Shown in pieces: positions 18,270 to 27,260 of a DNA stretch of 64,000 bases; the stretch's first letter is position 1, and each line of letters opens with the position of its first letter. The DNA comes from Bordetella parapertussis (GTDB lineage Bacteria; Pseudomonadota; Gammaproteobacteria; Burkholderiales; SG8-39): NCBI GenBank assembly GCA_945862265.1, contig CAMAXP010000006.1, positions 1 through 64,000 on the forward strand. The letters are read 5' to 3'. The position numbers were made by a program, and so were the translations under genes. The notes under the pieces were generated by a model, which worked only from the letters and a program-made list of their open reading frames with translations, did not search any database and was not told the DNA's origin.

Positions 18270-19847
18270 ATGAATACTGTCACTCTCGATTACTTCGTCG
18301 CGCGCGCATTGAGACGCCATGCTCGACGGGTCGCGATCGTGGACGGCGCGCGGCAGGTGACCTATGCAGATCTCGACCGCAGCAGTGCCGCCATCGCGGC
18401 CTCTCTGCGGCGCCTCGGCTGTACGAAGGGCGATCGGGTAGCGCTGCTTCTGAACAACGGCATCGAATTCATCGAGACCGAACTTGGAATCCTGCGCGCG
18501 GGCCTGGTCAAAGTACCAGTCAACAATAGGCTTTCGGCCGCAGATGTGGTGGCGCTGGTTTCCGACAGTGGTGCAAAAGCACTGTTCGTTGACCCCGAGT
18601 TTCTTGACGGTATCGTCGCACATCGCGGGCAGCTCGGCGGGGTTCAGGCAATCATTTCGCGGGAGGCGCGCGGAGACGTACTGTCGTACGCCGACTTGCT
18701 GAAGCCGGGGTCCGATGCGCTTGCCGATGCCGATGCCGATGCCAATGCCGGGGCCGTCGGCAGCGACCTCTGCATGATCCGATATTCGGGCGGCACAACC
18801 GGGAAGCCCAAGGGCATCATGCACTCGCACTCGGCCTTGGTCGCGATCGCACTATCCGTCGTTCGCGAATACGGGCTAGGGGCGGAGGACCGGTTCCTGC
18901 ACGTTGCACACCTTTCGCACGGGCAAAACTTTGTCTGGCCTGCACTTCTCGCAGTTGGCGCTCGATTGGTGATGATGAAGAAATTCGACCCCGTTGCCGT
19001 CCTGCAGGCCATCGAGCGCGAACGCATTACGCGGTTGCACCTTGTGCCGACCATGGCGAACGCGCTGGTCGATGCGCCTGACTTTGCTTCGCACGACCTG
19101 TCCAGCCTTCGCAATTTTGTTTACGCTTCGGCGCCCATGCCGGTCGAGCGAATTCGCCGGTTGCGCGAGGCCCTGCGGTGCCGCATCTCGCAGACATACA
19201 CGCTGAGTGAGAGCGCGGTGATCTCGACCGCCCTGTCGCCAGAGGATCATGATGTCGACCGTCCGGGATTCGATCCGGGCCGGCTTGCTTCCTGTGGCCG
19301 CGAAGTCCTCGACGTGCGTGTTCGAATCGTGGATGAGGCTCTGAACGACGTACCGACGGGCGAAGTCGGTGAGATTGCGCTGATGAGTCCCGGCAACATG
19401 ATGGGCTATTGGAACCAGCCGGAATTGACTGCACTTACCCTGCGGGAGGGATGGGTGCTTTCTGGTGATCTGGCGCGCCGGGACTCCGAGGGGTACGTCT
19501 ATCTAGTCGATCGCAAGAACGACAAGATCATCACCGGAGGCCTGAACGTCTACCCACGCGAGATCGAAGAAGTGCTACACCAGCACGCAGCCGTGCTCGA
19601 GGCCTCGGTCGGCGGGATTCCGGATGAGCGCTGGGGGGAGGCGATCGTTGCGTTCGTGTCGCTTAAGGCAGGTTGTGTTTGTTCTGCAGAAGATCTCGCG
19701 GAATTTTGCGAGCTGCGCCTGTCCGGCTACAAGAAGCCCAAGCGCTTCATCTTCGTCGACGCACTACCCAAGACGGCCATAGGGAAGATCGCCCGGCGCG
19801 AGTTGACAGCTCCGTTCTGGAGCGGGCAGAAGCGGCGAATTCACTAA
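18270..19847 (+). CDS. AMP-forming acyl-CoA synthetase
   Basis: A 525-residue ANL-superfamily ligase. It shows the P-loop IRYSGGTTGKPKG, the A8 hinge region YLVDRKNDKIITGGLNVYPREIE and the C-terminal catalytic Lys in LPKTAIGKIARREL. It should activate a carboxylic acid to its CoA thioester at the start of the pathway. ATG 18270 is chosen; an in-frame TTG at 18264 is also possible. A four-unit GCCGAT repeat at 18723-18746 encodes an Ala-Asp run. The gene converges with the SDR at 19869. Substrate unknown. Confidence 0.92.
   Translation: MNTVTLDYFVARALRRHARRVAIVDGARQVTYADLDRSSAAIAASLRRLGCTKGDRVALLLNNGIEFIETELGILRAGLVKVPVNNRLSAADVVALVSDSGAKALFVDPEFLDGIVAHRGQLGGVQAIISREARGDVLSYADLLKPGSDALADADADANAGAVGSDLCMIRYSGGTTGKPKGIMHSHSALVAIALSVVREYGLGAEDRFLHVAHLSHGQNFVWPALLAVGARLVMMKKFDPVAVLQAIERERITRLHLVPTMANALVDAPDFASHDLSSLRNFVYASAPMPVERIRRLREALRCRISQTYTLSESAVISTALSPEDHDVDRPGFDPGRLASCGREVLDVRVRIVDEALNDVPTGEVGEIALMSPGNMMGYWNQPELTALTLREGWVLSGDLARRDSEGYVYLVDRKNDKIITGGLNVYPREIEEVLHQHAAVLEASVGGIPDERWGEAIVAFVSLKAGCVCSAEDLAEFCELRLSGYKKPKRFIFVDALPKTAIGKIARRELTAPFWSGQKRRIH
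18723..18746 (+). repeat. short in-frame tandem hexanucleotide repeat
   Basis: Three copies of GCCGAT and a fourth GCCAAT encode ADADADAN inside the acyl-CoA synthetase, in a variable region between the two lobes of the N-terminal domain. Six-base units keep the frame, so copy-number change would alter only loop length. Confidence 0.7.
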
Positions 19848-19868
19848 GCCTGTTTTTGCCCCCAAAGC

Positions 19869-20744
19869 TCAGGCGGTGCGGCCCGAGCGGTCTTTCTCGT
19901 TCTGCGCCTTGATGAGGACGCGCATCCGGTCCCAGTCGGCATCGGACAGCTTGTCGAGTTCGGTGAACGAGCCGCCGTTGGCGAGGTATCCCCCGCCGTC
20001 GATGGCGATCGTCTCGCCGGTCAGCCATTCGCATCCGTCGGCCATCAGGAAGGTGGCCAGGTTCTGCAGTTCCGGCATCATGCCGATGCGCCGCATCGGG
20101 TTCTTGTCGTTGCCGTCCTCGAACTTGCCGTCGGGGCGCAGTCGCTTCGAGGCGCCTTCAGTCGGGAAGGCCCCCGGTGCAATCGCGTTCAGGCGGATGC
20201 CGTAGCGCCCCCACTCCACTGCGAGTGACTTCGTCATCACGTGCAGGCCCGCCTTAGACATGGCTGAAGGCACGACATACGGCGACCCGGTCCAGACCCA
20301 GGTCACGAGGATCGAGATCACCGATCCCTTGTGGCCGCCCGCGATCCAGCGCTTGCCCACCGAGTGGGTGACGTAGAAGCTGCCGTGGAACACGGTATTG
20401 GCGATGGCGTTGAAGCCGTTGGTCGTGAGGTCCTTGGTCGGGCTGATGAAGTTGCCCGCCGCATTGTTCACGAGGCCCGTGAGGGGGCCTGCCTCGGTCC
20501 AGATGTGCTCGATCATCGCATCGACGGCCTGTGCATCGCGGATGTCGACCGGATGGGTGCGCACGGTGCCGCCGTAGTCGGCCATCATCTCCTTGGCGGT
20601 GGCCTCCAGCGTCGGGCCCCGGCGCCCTGCGATCCACACTTCCGCGCCCAGCCGGAGGTACTGGGTGGCGATCTCCCGGCCCAGGCCCGTGCCGCCGCCC
20701 GTGACGAGGATCCGTTTGTCCTTCAGCAGTCCTTCCTGAAACAT
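19869..20744 (-). CDS. SDR oxidoreductase, 2,4-dienoyl-CoA reductase-like
   Basis: A 291-residue short-chain dehydrogenase with the NADPH motif GGGTGLG at 16-22 and VNNAAGNFISP. The usual Tyr-x3-Lys is replaced around the lysine by SAMSKAG, without Tyr at the expected place, which matches the dienoyl-CoA reductase/PECR branch rather than classical SDRs. The C-terminal GETIAIDGGGYLANGG is also typical of that group. It likely reduces unsaturated acyl-CoAs. It is first in sequence after the convergent synthetase, and 36 bases separate it from the upstream quinone reductase gene on the same strand. Confidence 0.85.
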   Translation of the reverse strand: MFQEGLLKDKRILVTGGGTGLGREIATQYLRLGAEVWIAGRRGPTLEATAKEMMADYGGTVRTHPVDIRDAQAVDAMIEHIWTEAGPLTGLVNNAAGNFISPTKDLTTNGFNAIANTVFHGSFYVTHSVGKRWIAGGHKGSVISILVTWVWTGSPYVVPSAMSKAGLHVMTKSLAVEWGRYGIRLNAIAPGAFPTEGASKRLRPDGKFEDGNDKNPMRRIGMMPELQNLATFLMADGCEWLTGETIAIDGGGYLANGGSFTELDKLSDADWDRMRVLIKAQNEKDRSGRTA

Positions 20745-20780
20745 CCGCGCCCCCGATGTCGAGCTGTTGAGCAGGCTATT

Positions 20781-21776
20781 CTAGACGGTCAGGACGATCT
20801 TCCCGATGTGCTGGGAGGTCTCCATCAGCTTGTGCGCTTCCGCGGCTTCGGCGAGCGGGAAGGTCTTGTAGATCACCGGCTTGATCTTGCCGGCGTCGAT
20901 CAGCGGCCATACCCGTTCGCGCAGGGACTTGGCGACCTCGCCCTTGAACTCGATCGTGCGCGGACGCAGCGTCGAGCCGGTGATCTGCAGGCGCTTGGAC
21001 ATCACCACGCTCAGGTCGATCTCGGCCTTCATGCCGCCCAGGAACGCGATCATGACGAGGCGCCCGTCCACGGCGAGGCTCTTGAGTTCCTTGGGGACGT
21101 AGTCGCCGCCGACCATGTCGAGGATCACATTCACGCCCTTGCCATCGGTGGCATTCTTCAGTTCTTCGGCCCAGTCCTGAGTCTTGTAGTTGAACGCCTT
21201 CTCGGCGCCGAGCTTCACGCAGGCCGCGCACTTTTCGTCGCTGCCGGCGGTCGCGAATACGCGATGGCCCATCGCAGCGGCGACCTGGATCGCGGTGACA
21301 CCGATGCCGGACGACCCGCCCTGCACGAGGAACACCTCGCCGGCCTTGAGCGCGCCGCGGTCGAACACGTTGCTGTACACCGTGAAGAAGGTCTCCGGCA
21401 GCGAGGCTGCTTCGGTCATGGAGAGCCCTTTCGGCACGGGCAGCGCCTGTACTTCGGGCGTCACGCAGTACTCGGCGTAGCCGCCGCCGTGCGTGAGGGC
21501 GCACACCGCGTCGCCGACCTTCCACATCTTCACGTCGGCGCCGATGGCGGCGACTGTGCCTGCTATTTCGAGGCCCGGCAGGTCGGAGGCGTCAGGCGGA
21601 ACCGCATACAGCCCCATGCGCTGCAGGATGTCGGGGCGGTTGACGCCGGCGGCTGCGACTTTGACGAGTATTTCGTGGGGCTTGGGCTGGGGCAGGGCCC
21701 GCTCTGCCGGGGTGAGGACCTCGGGTCCGCCGGGTTTCGCTATTTCGATGGCGCGCATCTTGGCTGGCAGGTTCAT
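20781..21776 (-). CDS. zinc-free quinone oxidoreductase (QOR/PIG3-type MDR)
   Basis: A 331-residue medium-chain reductase. The segment AAAGVNRPDILQR and the NADPH-binding motif VQGGSSGIGVTAIQ at 151-163 identify the QOR family. It lacks the structural and catalytic zinc cysteines of alcohol dehydrogenases. It reduces quinones or enoyl ketones with NADPH. ATG 21776 starts MNLPAKMRAIEIA; ATG 21758 is an alternative, and the open frame to 21896 looks like leader. No clear Shine-Dalgarno is present. Confidence 0.88.
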   Translation of the reverse strand: MNLPAKMRAIEIAKPGGPEVLTPAERALPQPKPHEILVKVAAAGVNRPDILQRMGLYAVPPDASDLPGLEIAGTVAAIGADVKMWKVGDAVCALTHGGGYAEYCVTPEVQALPVPKGLSMTEAASLPETFFTVYSNVFDRGALKAGEVFLVQGGSSGIGVTAIQVAAAMGHRVFATAGSDEKCAACVKLGAEKAFNYKTQDWAEELKNATDGKGVNVILDMVGGDYVPKELKSLAVDGRLVMIAFLGGMKAEIDLSVVMSKRLQITGSTLRPRTIEFKGEVAKSLRERVWPLIDAGKIKPVIYKTFPLAEAAEAHKLMETSQHIGKIVLTV

Positions 21777-21852
21777 GAAGGTGAATTTCCGTGGGAAAGT
21801 GAGGAGGGGGCGGCGGCGGATGATAGCGCAGCGACCCCGCTCCGGGAACGCT

Positions 21853-22833
21853 TCAGCGCAACTGCTGCGCGGCCCAGCGCAGGTCGACGTTGCCACCCGA
21901 GATGATTACGCCCACGCGTGCGCCTTTGGCGGCGGGCACCTTGCCTTCGAGCAGCGCCGCAGCGGCCAGTGCACCGGTGGGCTCGACCACCATCTTCATC
22001 CGCTCCCACAGCCAGAACATCGTGCGCAGCAACTCGTCGTCGTCCACCGTCAGCATGTCGTTCACATAGTGCATGACGAGCGGGAACGTGACCTTCCCCA
22101 TGGAATGCGTGCGCGCCCCGTCCGCAATGGTTTCCGGGTTGTGGCAGCTCTGCAGCGTGCGCGACTTGAACGATCGTGTCGCATCGTCCCCCAGTGCGGG
22201 TTCCACGCCGATGGTCTTGCACTGGGGCGACAGGGCGTGCGCCGCGATGGCGCACCCCGAGAGAAGGCCACCACCGCCGCAGCAGACGAGCAGGTAATCA
22301 AGGTCCCCGACTTCCTCGATGAGTTCCTTGGCGGCCGTCCCCTGGCCCGCAACCACATGCGGATGATCGAACGGGGGGATCAGTGCCAGGCCGCGCGATT
22401 GCGCGAGATCCCGGGCGAAGGCCTCGCGGTCCACCTTGTGCTTGTCGTAGAGCACCACTTCCGCCCCGTAGCCGCGCGTCGCTTCCACCTTGACCGGCGG
22501 GGCGTCCATCGGCATCACGATCACGGCGGTCACGCCCAGCATGCGGCCGGCCAGTGCGACGGCCTGCGCGTGGTTGCCCGAGGAATAGGCCAGCACGCCG
22601 CGCTTTTTCTCTTCGGGTGACAGCAGCGACAGCGCGTTGTAGGCGCCCCGGAACTTGAACGCGCCCATGCGCTGGAAATTCTCGGCTTTGAAGAACACCT
22701 GCGAGCCGGTGCGCTCGTCCACAGTGGTTGAGGTGAGCACCGGGGTGCGTCGCGCATGGCCCAGGATGCGCTGTGCTGCGCCTGCGACATCGTCGTAGGA
22801 GACCTGCAGCGGGCCGAATTCGGTCTGGGTCAT
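21853..22833 (-). CDS. threonine/serine dehydratase-like PLP enzyme
   Basis: A 326-residue fold-type II PLP enzyme with the PLP lysine K60 in NFQRMGAFKFRGAYN and the phosphate loop CCGGGGLLSG. There is no C-terminal ACT domain, so it is of the catabolic or threo-3-hydroxyaspartate/serine racemase-like type rather than IlvA. ATG 22833 (MTQTEFG) is preferred to the 28-codon upstream extension. It follows the dehalogenase gene with a 13-base gap on the same strand. Confidence 0.88.
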   Translation of the reverse strand: MTQTEFGPLQVSYDDVAGAAQRILGHARRTPVLTSTTVDERTGSQVFFKAENFQRMGAFKFRGAYNALSLLSPEEKKRGVLAYSSGNHAQAVALAGRMLGVTAVIVMPMDAPPVKVEATRGYGAEVVLYDKHKVDREAFARDLAQSRGLALIPPFDHPHVVAGQGTAAKELIEEVGDLDYLLVCCGGGGLLSGCAIAAHALSPQCKTIGVEPALGDDATRSFKSRTLQSCHNPETIADGARTHSMGKVTFPLVMHYVNDMLTVDDDELLRTMFWLWERMKMVVEPTGALAAAALLEGKVPAAKGARVGVIISGGNVDLRWAAQQLR

Positions 22834-22846
22834 GTCGGGATACCGG

Positions 22847-23746
22847 TTATGCAGAAAAATGGGTGAGGGCGCGGCGTGCGATGTCGTCACCCCACTCCTG
22901 CGCGAAGTGGCCTGCATCGGGATGGAGGTACGGCTCCGGGCAGCCGCGAATCCAGCTGCGCAACGTATTCATTACGTCGGTGCCGAGGACCGGATCTTTC
23001 GTGCCAACCGCCATGAAGGTCTCGCCTTTCCATGCATGCGACCACCAGTCGCGCGCAAGGCGGGACAGCGCTGCACCCGGCGCGTCCGGCGCGTCCGGGA
23101 CAAGGGCCGGGAATCGCCGGGCGCCGGCCTTGTAGCCAGCATCGGGGTAGGGCGCTTCGTAGGCCGCCGCTTCCTCCGGGGAAAGGTGCGGACAACTGCG
23201 CGCCAGCAGTTTGCCGCAGTCCAGGGCCGGGTTCCTGGCGACCCATGCGCGCCAGGCGAGGAATCCTTCGGTCAACGGAAGGTCCCCGGTGGCAAGCATT
23301 GTGTTCATCACCAGCAGGCGCGAAAAGCGTTCCGGCATGTCCAGGGGCAGGGTCAGCCCGAGGAGCCCACCCCAGTCCTGCACGACCAGCGTGACGTTCT
23401 TCAGGTCCAGGCGCTCCACGAGTGCCAACAGGGAGTTTCGATGGAAATCGAAGGTATATGCCGCGTCGTCGACGGGTTTGTCGGAGCGACCGAAGCCATA
23501 GAGGTCAGGCGCAACACAGCGATGCCCGGCCGCCGTGAAAACCGGGATCATTTTCCGGTACAGATAGCTCCAGGTGGGTTCGCCGTGCAGGCACAGGAAC
23601 ACCTGCCCGGCATCGCGGGGGCCCTCGTCCAAGTAATGGGCCCGCAATCGGGCATCGCCCGCAAGGCCTTCGAAATACTTCGGGGCGAAGGGGAATCCCG
23701 GCAGGTTGGAGAACCGCTCGTCAGGCGTTCGCAGGATGGAACTCAT
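22847..23746 (-). CDS. haloalkane dehalogenase, DhlA-like (HLD-I)
   Basis: A 299-residue alpha/beta hydrolase. The nucleophile D124 and adjacent halide-binding W125 lie in VVQDWGG, with D251 in GTKDPVLG and H280 in HPDAGHF. D124 and W125 match DhlA numbering, and the acid and base positions fit the same HLD-I topology. HGEPTWSYLYRK carries the oxyanion residue E55. Tryptophans at 165 and 168 could supply the second halide-stabilising residue. It should hydrolyse halogenated alkanes to alcohols in the cytoplasm. The true substrate range is unknown. Confidence 0.87.
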   Translation of the reverse strand: MSSILRTPDERFSNLPGFPFAPKYFEGLAGDARLRAHYLDEGPRDAGQVFLCLHGEPTWSYLYRKMIPVFTAAGHRCVAPDLYGFGRSDKPVDDAAYTFDFHRNSLLALVERLDLKNVTLVVQDWGGLLGLTLPLDMPERFSRLLVMNTMLATGDLPLTEGFLAWRAWVARNPALDCGKLLARSCPHLSPEEAAAYEAPYPDAGYKAGARRFPALVPDAPDAPGAALSRLARDWWSHAWKGETFMAVGTKDPVLGTDVMNTLRSWIRGCPEPYLHPDAGHFAQEWGDDIARRALTHFSA

Positions 23747-23816
23747 ATGCCTATTGTAAGGGAAGGCATTCGCGCCGGCGGCGTACAATCCTGCGCACCA
23801 AAATGGAGGAGGCGAC

Positions 23817-24623
23817 ATGGATTATTCGCACTACCACGACCTGCACATCCGCATGGTCGAACCAGGAATCCTGGAGATCGTGATGGGCAGTGAGGACGGC
23901 AAACTCTCCACCGCCGGCCATCGCATGCATGGAGAACTCGCGGACATCTGGCGCGACATCGATCGCGACCCCGAGGTGCGCGTGGCGATCATCCGCGGCG
24001 CCGGGCGCGGGTTCTCCGCTGGGGGCGACCTCTCGCTGGTGCAGGACATCGCGGACGATGCCGCCGTGCGGCAGCGGGTGTGGCGCGAGGCGCGCGACAT
24101 CGTTTACAACGTCATCAACTGCTCGAAGATCGTGGTGTCCGCAATGCATGGGCCGGCGGTCGGTGCGGGGCTGGTGGTCGGGCTGCTCGCGGATATTTCG
24201 ATCGCCGCAAAGAACGCGCGCATCATCGACGGGCATACGCGCCTCGGCGTCGCGGCCGGCGACCATGCCGCCATCGTCTGGCCGCTCCTCTGCGGGATGG
24301 CGAAGGCCAAGTACTACCTGCTGACCTGCGAACAGGTGAGCGGCGAGGAGGCCGAGCGGATCGGGTTGGTGTCTCTCTGCTGTGAAGAAGCGGAACTGCA
24401 GGCCAAGGCGCTGGAAGTGGCACGCAAACTCGCGGCCGGCGCGCAGAGCGCGTTGCGCTGGACCAAATACAGCCTGAACAACTGGCTGCGCATGGCGGGG
24501 CCGACGTTCGATGCGTCGCTCGCGCTGGAATTCCTCGGCTTTGCCGGGCCGGAAGTGCAGGAAGGCATCGCCTCCCATCGCGAGAAGAGGAAGCCCAACT
24601 TCCCGGATGGGACGTTGGGTTAA
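23817..24623 (+). CDS. enoyl-CoA hydratase/isomerase family protein
   Basis: A 268-residue crotonase-fold protein with oxyanion-hole segments [12 protein letters not shown] and [15 protein letters not shown]. The usual hydratase Glu region reads [18 protein letters not shown], so the second catalytic Glu of classical hydratases appears to be missing; an isomerase or other crotonase activity is possible. GGAGG lies just before ATG 23817, and a TACAAT -10-like hexamer is at 23784-23789. It is divergent from the dehalogenase. Confidence 0.85.
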   Translation: MDYSHYHDLHIRMVEPGILEIVMGSEDGKLSTAGHRMHGELADIWRDIDRDPEVRVAIIRGAGRGFSAGGDLSLVQDIADDAAVRQRVWREARDIVYNVINCSKIVVSAMHGPAVGAGLVVGLLADISIAAKNARIIDGHTRLGVAAGDHAAIVWPLLCGMAKAKYYLLTCEQVSGEEAERIGLVSLCCEEAELQAKALEVARKLAAGAQSALRWTKYSLNNWLRMAGPTFDASLALEFLGFAGPEVQEGIASHREKRKPNFPDGTLG

Positions 24624-24985
24624 GCCTTCGGCGTGAGGTCGCTGAAGTCGAGCCCGCTATCTTCGGCGGCCGGGGCGGCCGCGGGTGCTGCTGCAGGTGC
24701 AGCCGGCGCGGTGCTGGCTGCGCCGCACAGGCGTTCGAGGTCGCGGACGATGCTGGGCAGGTCCGGGCCCACGCGGCCCTGGTAGGACATCAGGATCCGC
24801 AGGGGCAGGTCCACCAGCGTGGGCTCCGGCCGGTCGCGCAGGTGTGCGGCGTTGCTCAGCGCGGGCTGGATGTGTTGGGTCCTGGCCCCAGGCATTGCGC
24901 TGTCGATGCCGTTCATGACCGCGGATTGCGCGCGGGCGATGCCCGAAAGCAGTTCTGCGAGTTGTTGTGCGGAGATTTGCAGCAT
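24620..24985 (-). CDS. small hypothetical protein with Ala/Pro-rich C-terminus
   Basis: A 121-residue soluble protein: a helical N-terminal region ([19 protein letters not shown]), a middle segment [16 protein letters not shown], and a low-complexity AAPAAAPA linker before an acidic tail [10 protein letters not shown] do not recognise the family. GAGGAGG lies six bases before ATG 24985. Its stop overlaps the end of the convergent hydratase by four bases. It is divergent from the DUF1499 gene across a 20-bp perfect palindrome. Confidence 0.65.
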   Translation of the reverse strand: MLQISAQQLAELLSGIARAQSAVMNGIDSAMPGARTQHIQPALSNAAHLRDRPEPTLVDLPLRILMSYQGRVGPDLPSIVRDLERLCGAASTAPAAPAAAPAAAPAAEDSGLDFSDLTPKA

Positions 24986-25016
24986 GAAGGGCCTCCTCTG
25001 GCAGCGCGGGGATTTT

Positions 25017-25036
25017 CGGCGATGTTAACATCGCCG
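25017..25036. promoter_or_regulatory. 20-bp perfect palindrome between divergent genes
   Basis: CGGCGATGTTAACATCGCCG is a perfect 20-base palindrome centred on GTTAAC. It sits between divergent starts at 24985 and 25063, 31 and 26 bases from each. Position and perfection suggest a dimeric repressor or activator site; the cognate protein is unknown. Confidence 0.6.
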
Positions 25037-25062
25037 CATTCGCCCCGGATAGCAGTGGCCGC

Positions 25063-25575
25063 ATGCTGAAAAAACTCCTGCTGGGCTTCGGCGTCGTTCT
25101 TTCCGCCGCAATCGCGGGCATTGCGCTGCACACCGCGCTGACCAAGGGGGATACCGTGTTTGCAGGCAAGCGACCCACCACCCTCGGCGTGGCCGACAGC
25201 CGCCTTGCGCCGCCGAAGAAATCCCCCAATTGCGTCTCCAGCCAGGCCGATCCCTCGGATGCGGAGCACTACATTGCGCCCCTGAAATTCAGCGGCAGCC
25301 CCGAAGCGGCGATCGTCACGCTGCGCAAGGTCGTCGAGGGCGCGGAGCGGACGCTGGTGGTCAAGCACGAGGGTGCCTACCTTTACGCCGAGTACCTGTC
25401 GAAGCTGATGGGGTTTGTCGACGACGTCGAGTTCTACGCTTCCGCGAAAGACGGTGTGATCCACGTGCGGTCGGCGTCTCGCCTTGGCCGCAGGGATTTC
25501 GGCGTCAATCGAGAGCGCATCGAGTCCCTCCGGGCGCGCTTCACGGCTGCGGCCGGCCAGTCCGGCGCGGCCTGA
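25063..25575 (+). CDS. DUF1499 family protein
   Basis: A 170-residue protein with an N-terminal hydrophobic segment (residues 4-24) acting as signal or anchor, a cysteine in SPNCVSSQ, and the closing motif RSASRLGRRDFGVNRERIE that defines DUF1499. Members are membrane-anchored or periplasmic proteins of unknown function. It converges with the EEP phosphoesterase four bases later. Confidence 0.85.
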   Translation: MLKKLLLGFGVVLSAAIAGIALHTALTKGDTVFAGKRPTTLGVADSRLAPPKKSPNCVSSQADPSDAEHYIAPLKFSGSPEAAIVTLRKVVEGAERTLVVKHEGAYLYAEYLSKLMGFVDDVEFYASAKDGVIHVRSASRLGRRDFGVNRERIESLRARFTAAAGQSGAA

Positions 25576-25578
25576 GGT

Positions 25579-26427
25579 TCAGCCCAGTTCGACGATCACC
25601 GGCTGGTGGTCGGAAGCCTGGGTGTCGACATCCACCCGCACCGTCTTGATGCGCGGCGCGAGGTCTTCCGTCACGAAGACGAAGTCGCAGCAGTAAGGCT
25701 CCTTGGCGTATTCCTTGCCATGCAGGCAGAACGTGGGCGGGTGCTTCACGCCCGGATGGACGTGCGCCCAGGCATCTACAAAGCGCGGTTCGCTGCCTTC
25801 GAACGGCTGCAGCAGTTGCGCATAGGCCGGGTCGTCCGTCTTCATGTTGAAGTCGCCCGTGATGATCGCGCGCCTGGGCCGCTCGAAAGGCTGGAACGGC
25901 CCGGAATCGTATTGCTTCGATGGCTTCGCGCGCGCGTGCCCGCAGGCTTCGGTATGCAATTCGCGCAGGCGAGCGACCTGTGCCACGCGCTGGCGGGCCG
26001 AGTAGTACTCGAGGTGGGTCGTGATGACGCGCACCATGCCGAAAGGCGCTTCGACCACCGCTTCGATCGCGACGCGCGGCATCGTCGGCGTGTCGGCCTC
26101 GGCCGGCCATGGGAGCGTGTGGCGCCAGGATTGGCGCATCGGCAGGCGTGACAGCAGCAGGTTGCCGAATTGGCGCCGCCCGCCTGCGTCATCGGCTATC
26201 TCGACGCCGACGCCGAACACAGCCGCGTATCCCGGAAACAGGGCCTTCAGCAGGGCCACCTGGTCCTCGCCGCTCGAGCCCGCGAGGGCCGGATAGTTGA
26301 CTGCGACTTCCTGGAAGCAGATAACGTCGGCGTCGGTCAGTTCCCGGGCGACGCGCGCAATGCGCGCCGGGTCGACCTTGCCGTCCATTCCCCGGCACCA
26401 CTGGATGTTCCACTGCAGAAGCTTCAT
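25579..26427 (-). CDS. endonuclease/exonuclease/phosphatase (EEP) family hydrolase
   Basis: A 282-residue metal-dependent phosphoesterase: metal-binding N and E in LLQWNIQW and CFQEVAV, HLEYYSARQR, the catalytic Asp/Asn in ITGDFNMKTDD, and the final SDHQPVIV. EEP enzymes cleave phosphodiesters in nucleic acids, lipids or sugar phosphates. ATG 26427 overlaps the stop of the ABC permease upstream (ATGA), the position where ugp operons often carry the phosphodiesterase UgpQ. That suggests it processes the imported phosphodiester; no signal peptide is visible. Confidence 0.85.
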   Translation of the reverse strand: MKLLQWNIQWCRGMDGKVDPARIARVARELTDADVICFQEVAVNYPALAGSSGEDQVALLKALFPGYAAVFGVGVEIADDAGGRRQFGNLLLSRLPMRQSWRHTLPWPAEADTPTMPRVAIEAVVEAPFGMVRVITTHLEYYSARQRVAQVARLRELHTEACGHARAKPSKQYDSGPFQPFERPRRAIITGDFNMKTDDPAYAQLLQPFEGSEPRFVDAWAHVHPGVKHPPTFCLHGKEYAKEPYCCDFVFVTEDLAPRIKTVRVDVDTQASDHQPVIVELG

Positions 26428-27260
26428 CGGATCCCCGCGCGCATGAATGATTGGACGAACTGCCGCTGGAACAGGATGAACGCCACCAGCAGCGGCCCTG
26501 AAGTCATCAGCGTGGCCGCCGTGATGATCGACCAGTCGATGCCCTGGTCGCTGGAAGAAAATACCTGCAGGCCGACCGTGAGCGGGCGCGAGCCGACCGA
26601 GTTGGTGATGATCAGCGGCCAGAGGAAGTTGTTCCAGTGGTAGCTGACCGACACCAGCCCGTAGGCGACGTAGACGGGTTTGGCGAGCGGCACGTAAACC
26701 TTCCACAGGACCTGCAGGGCGCTTGCGCCTTCCACCCGCGCCGCCTCGTCGAGTTCCTTCGGCACGGTCTTGAACGTCTGGCGCAAGAGGAAGATCCCGA
26801 ACGCCGAAGCCATGTAGGGCAGGCCGATGGCAGTGATCGTGTCGGTGAGGTCGAGCAGCGACATGATCCGGTAGTTCTCCACCACCAGCACGTCCGGCAT
26901 GATCATCAGCTGCACCAGCACCAGCATGAACATCACGTCGCGGCCGAAAAAGGTGAAGCGTGCAAACGCATAGGCGGCCAGCGTGCAGATCACGAGCTGT
27001 GCGGCGAGCACCATGGTGACGAGGATCGTCGTGTTGAGGAAGTAGCGCGCAAACGGCGCGGCGTTCCATGCGTTACGGAAGTTCTCCAGCGTCAGCGGCG
27101 CGGTCAGGTCGAAGCGCGTGGAGAATTCGGCCGGGTGGAAGGCCGTCCACACTGCGTAGGCGAGCGGCAGGATCCACAGGATCGCCAGCAGCCACGCACC
27201 GGCGGTTTCCGCCATGTGGCCGAAGCCGCGCGGCGCCATCGGGTTTTCCATGGGCATCAC
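26424..27260 (-). CDS. ABC importer permease, UgpE-like
   Basis: A 278-residue MalG/UgpE-type permease with six membrane segments and the cytoplasmic EAA loop DEAARVEGASALQVLWKVYVPL that docks the ATPase. The C-terminus FQRQFVQSFMRAGIR is typical. It is the second permease of a complete carbohydrate or glycerol-3-phosphate-type importer, overlapping the UgpA-like gene upstream and the EEP gene downstream. Confidence 0.9.
   Translation of the reverse strand: MMPMENPMAPRGFGHMAETAGAWLLAILWILPLAYAVWTAFHPAEFSTRFDLTAPLTLENFRNAWNAAPFARYFLNTTILVTMVLAAQLVICTLAAYAFARFTFFGRDVMFMLVLVQLMIMPDVLVVENYRIMSLLDLTDTITAIGLPYMASAFGIFLLRQTFKTVPKELDEAARVEGASALQVLWKVYVPLAKPVYVAYGLVSVSYHWNNFLWPLIITNSVGSRPLTVGLQVFSSSDQGIDWSIITAATLMTSGPLLVAFILFQRQFVQSFMRAGIR

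Noticed and set aside
18723..18746. Tandem repeat as a phase-variation or CRISPR-like element
   Set aside because: Only four 6-base units, in frame and without spacers, so it can alter loop length but not switch expression.
20331..21905. 524-residue plus-strand open frame
   Set aside because: It covers the SDR and quinone reductase genes on the other strand, which have clear motifs; the frame itself is His/Arg/Gly-rich without any family.
26428..27069. Upstream extension of the EEP hydrolase frame
   Set aside because: It lies entirely within the UgpE-like permease and lacks family sequence; ATG 26427 starts the EEP domain exactly.
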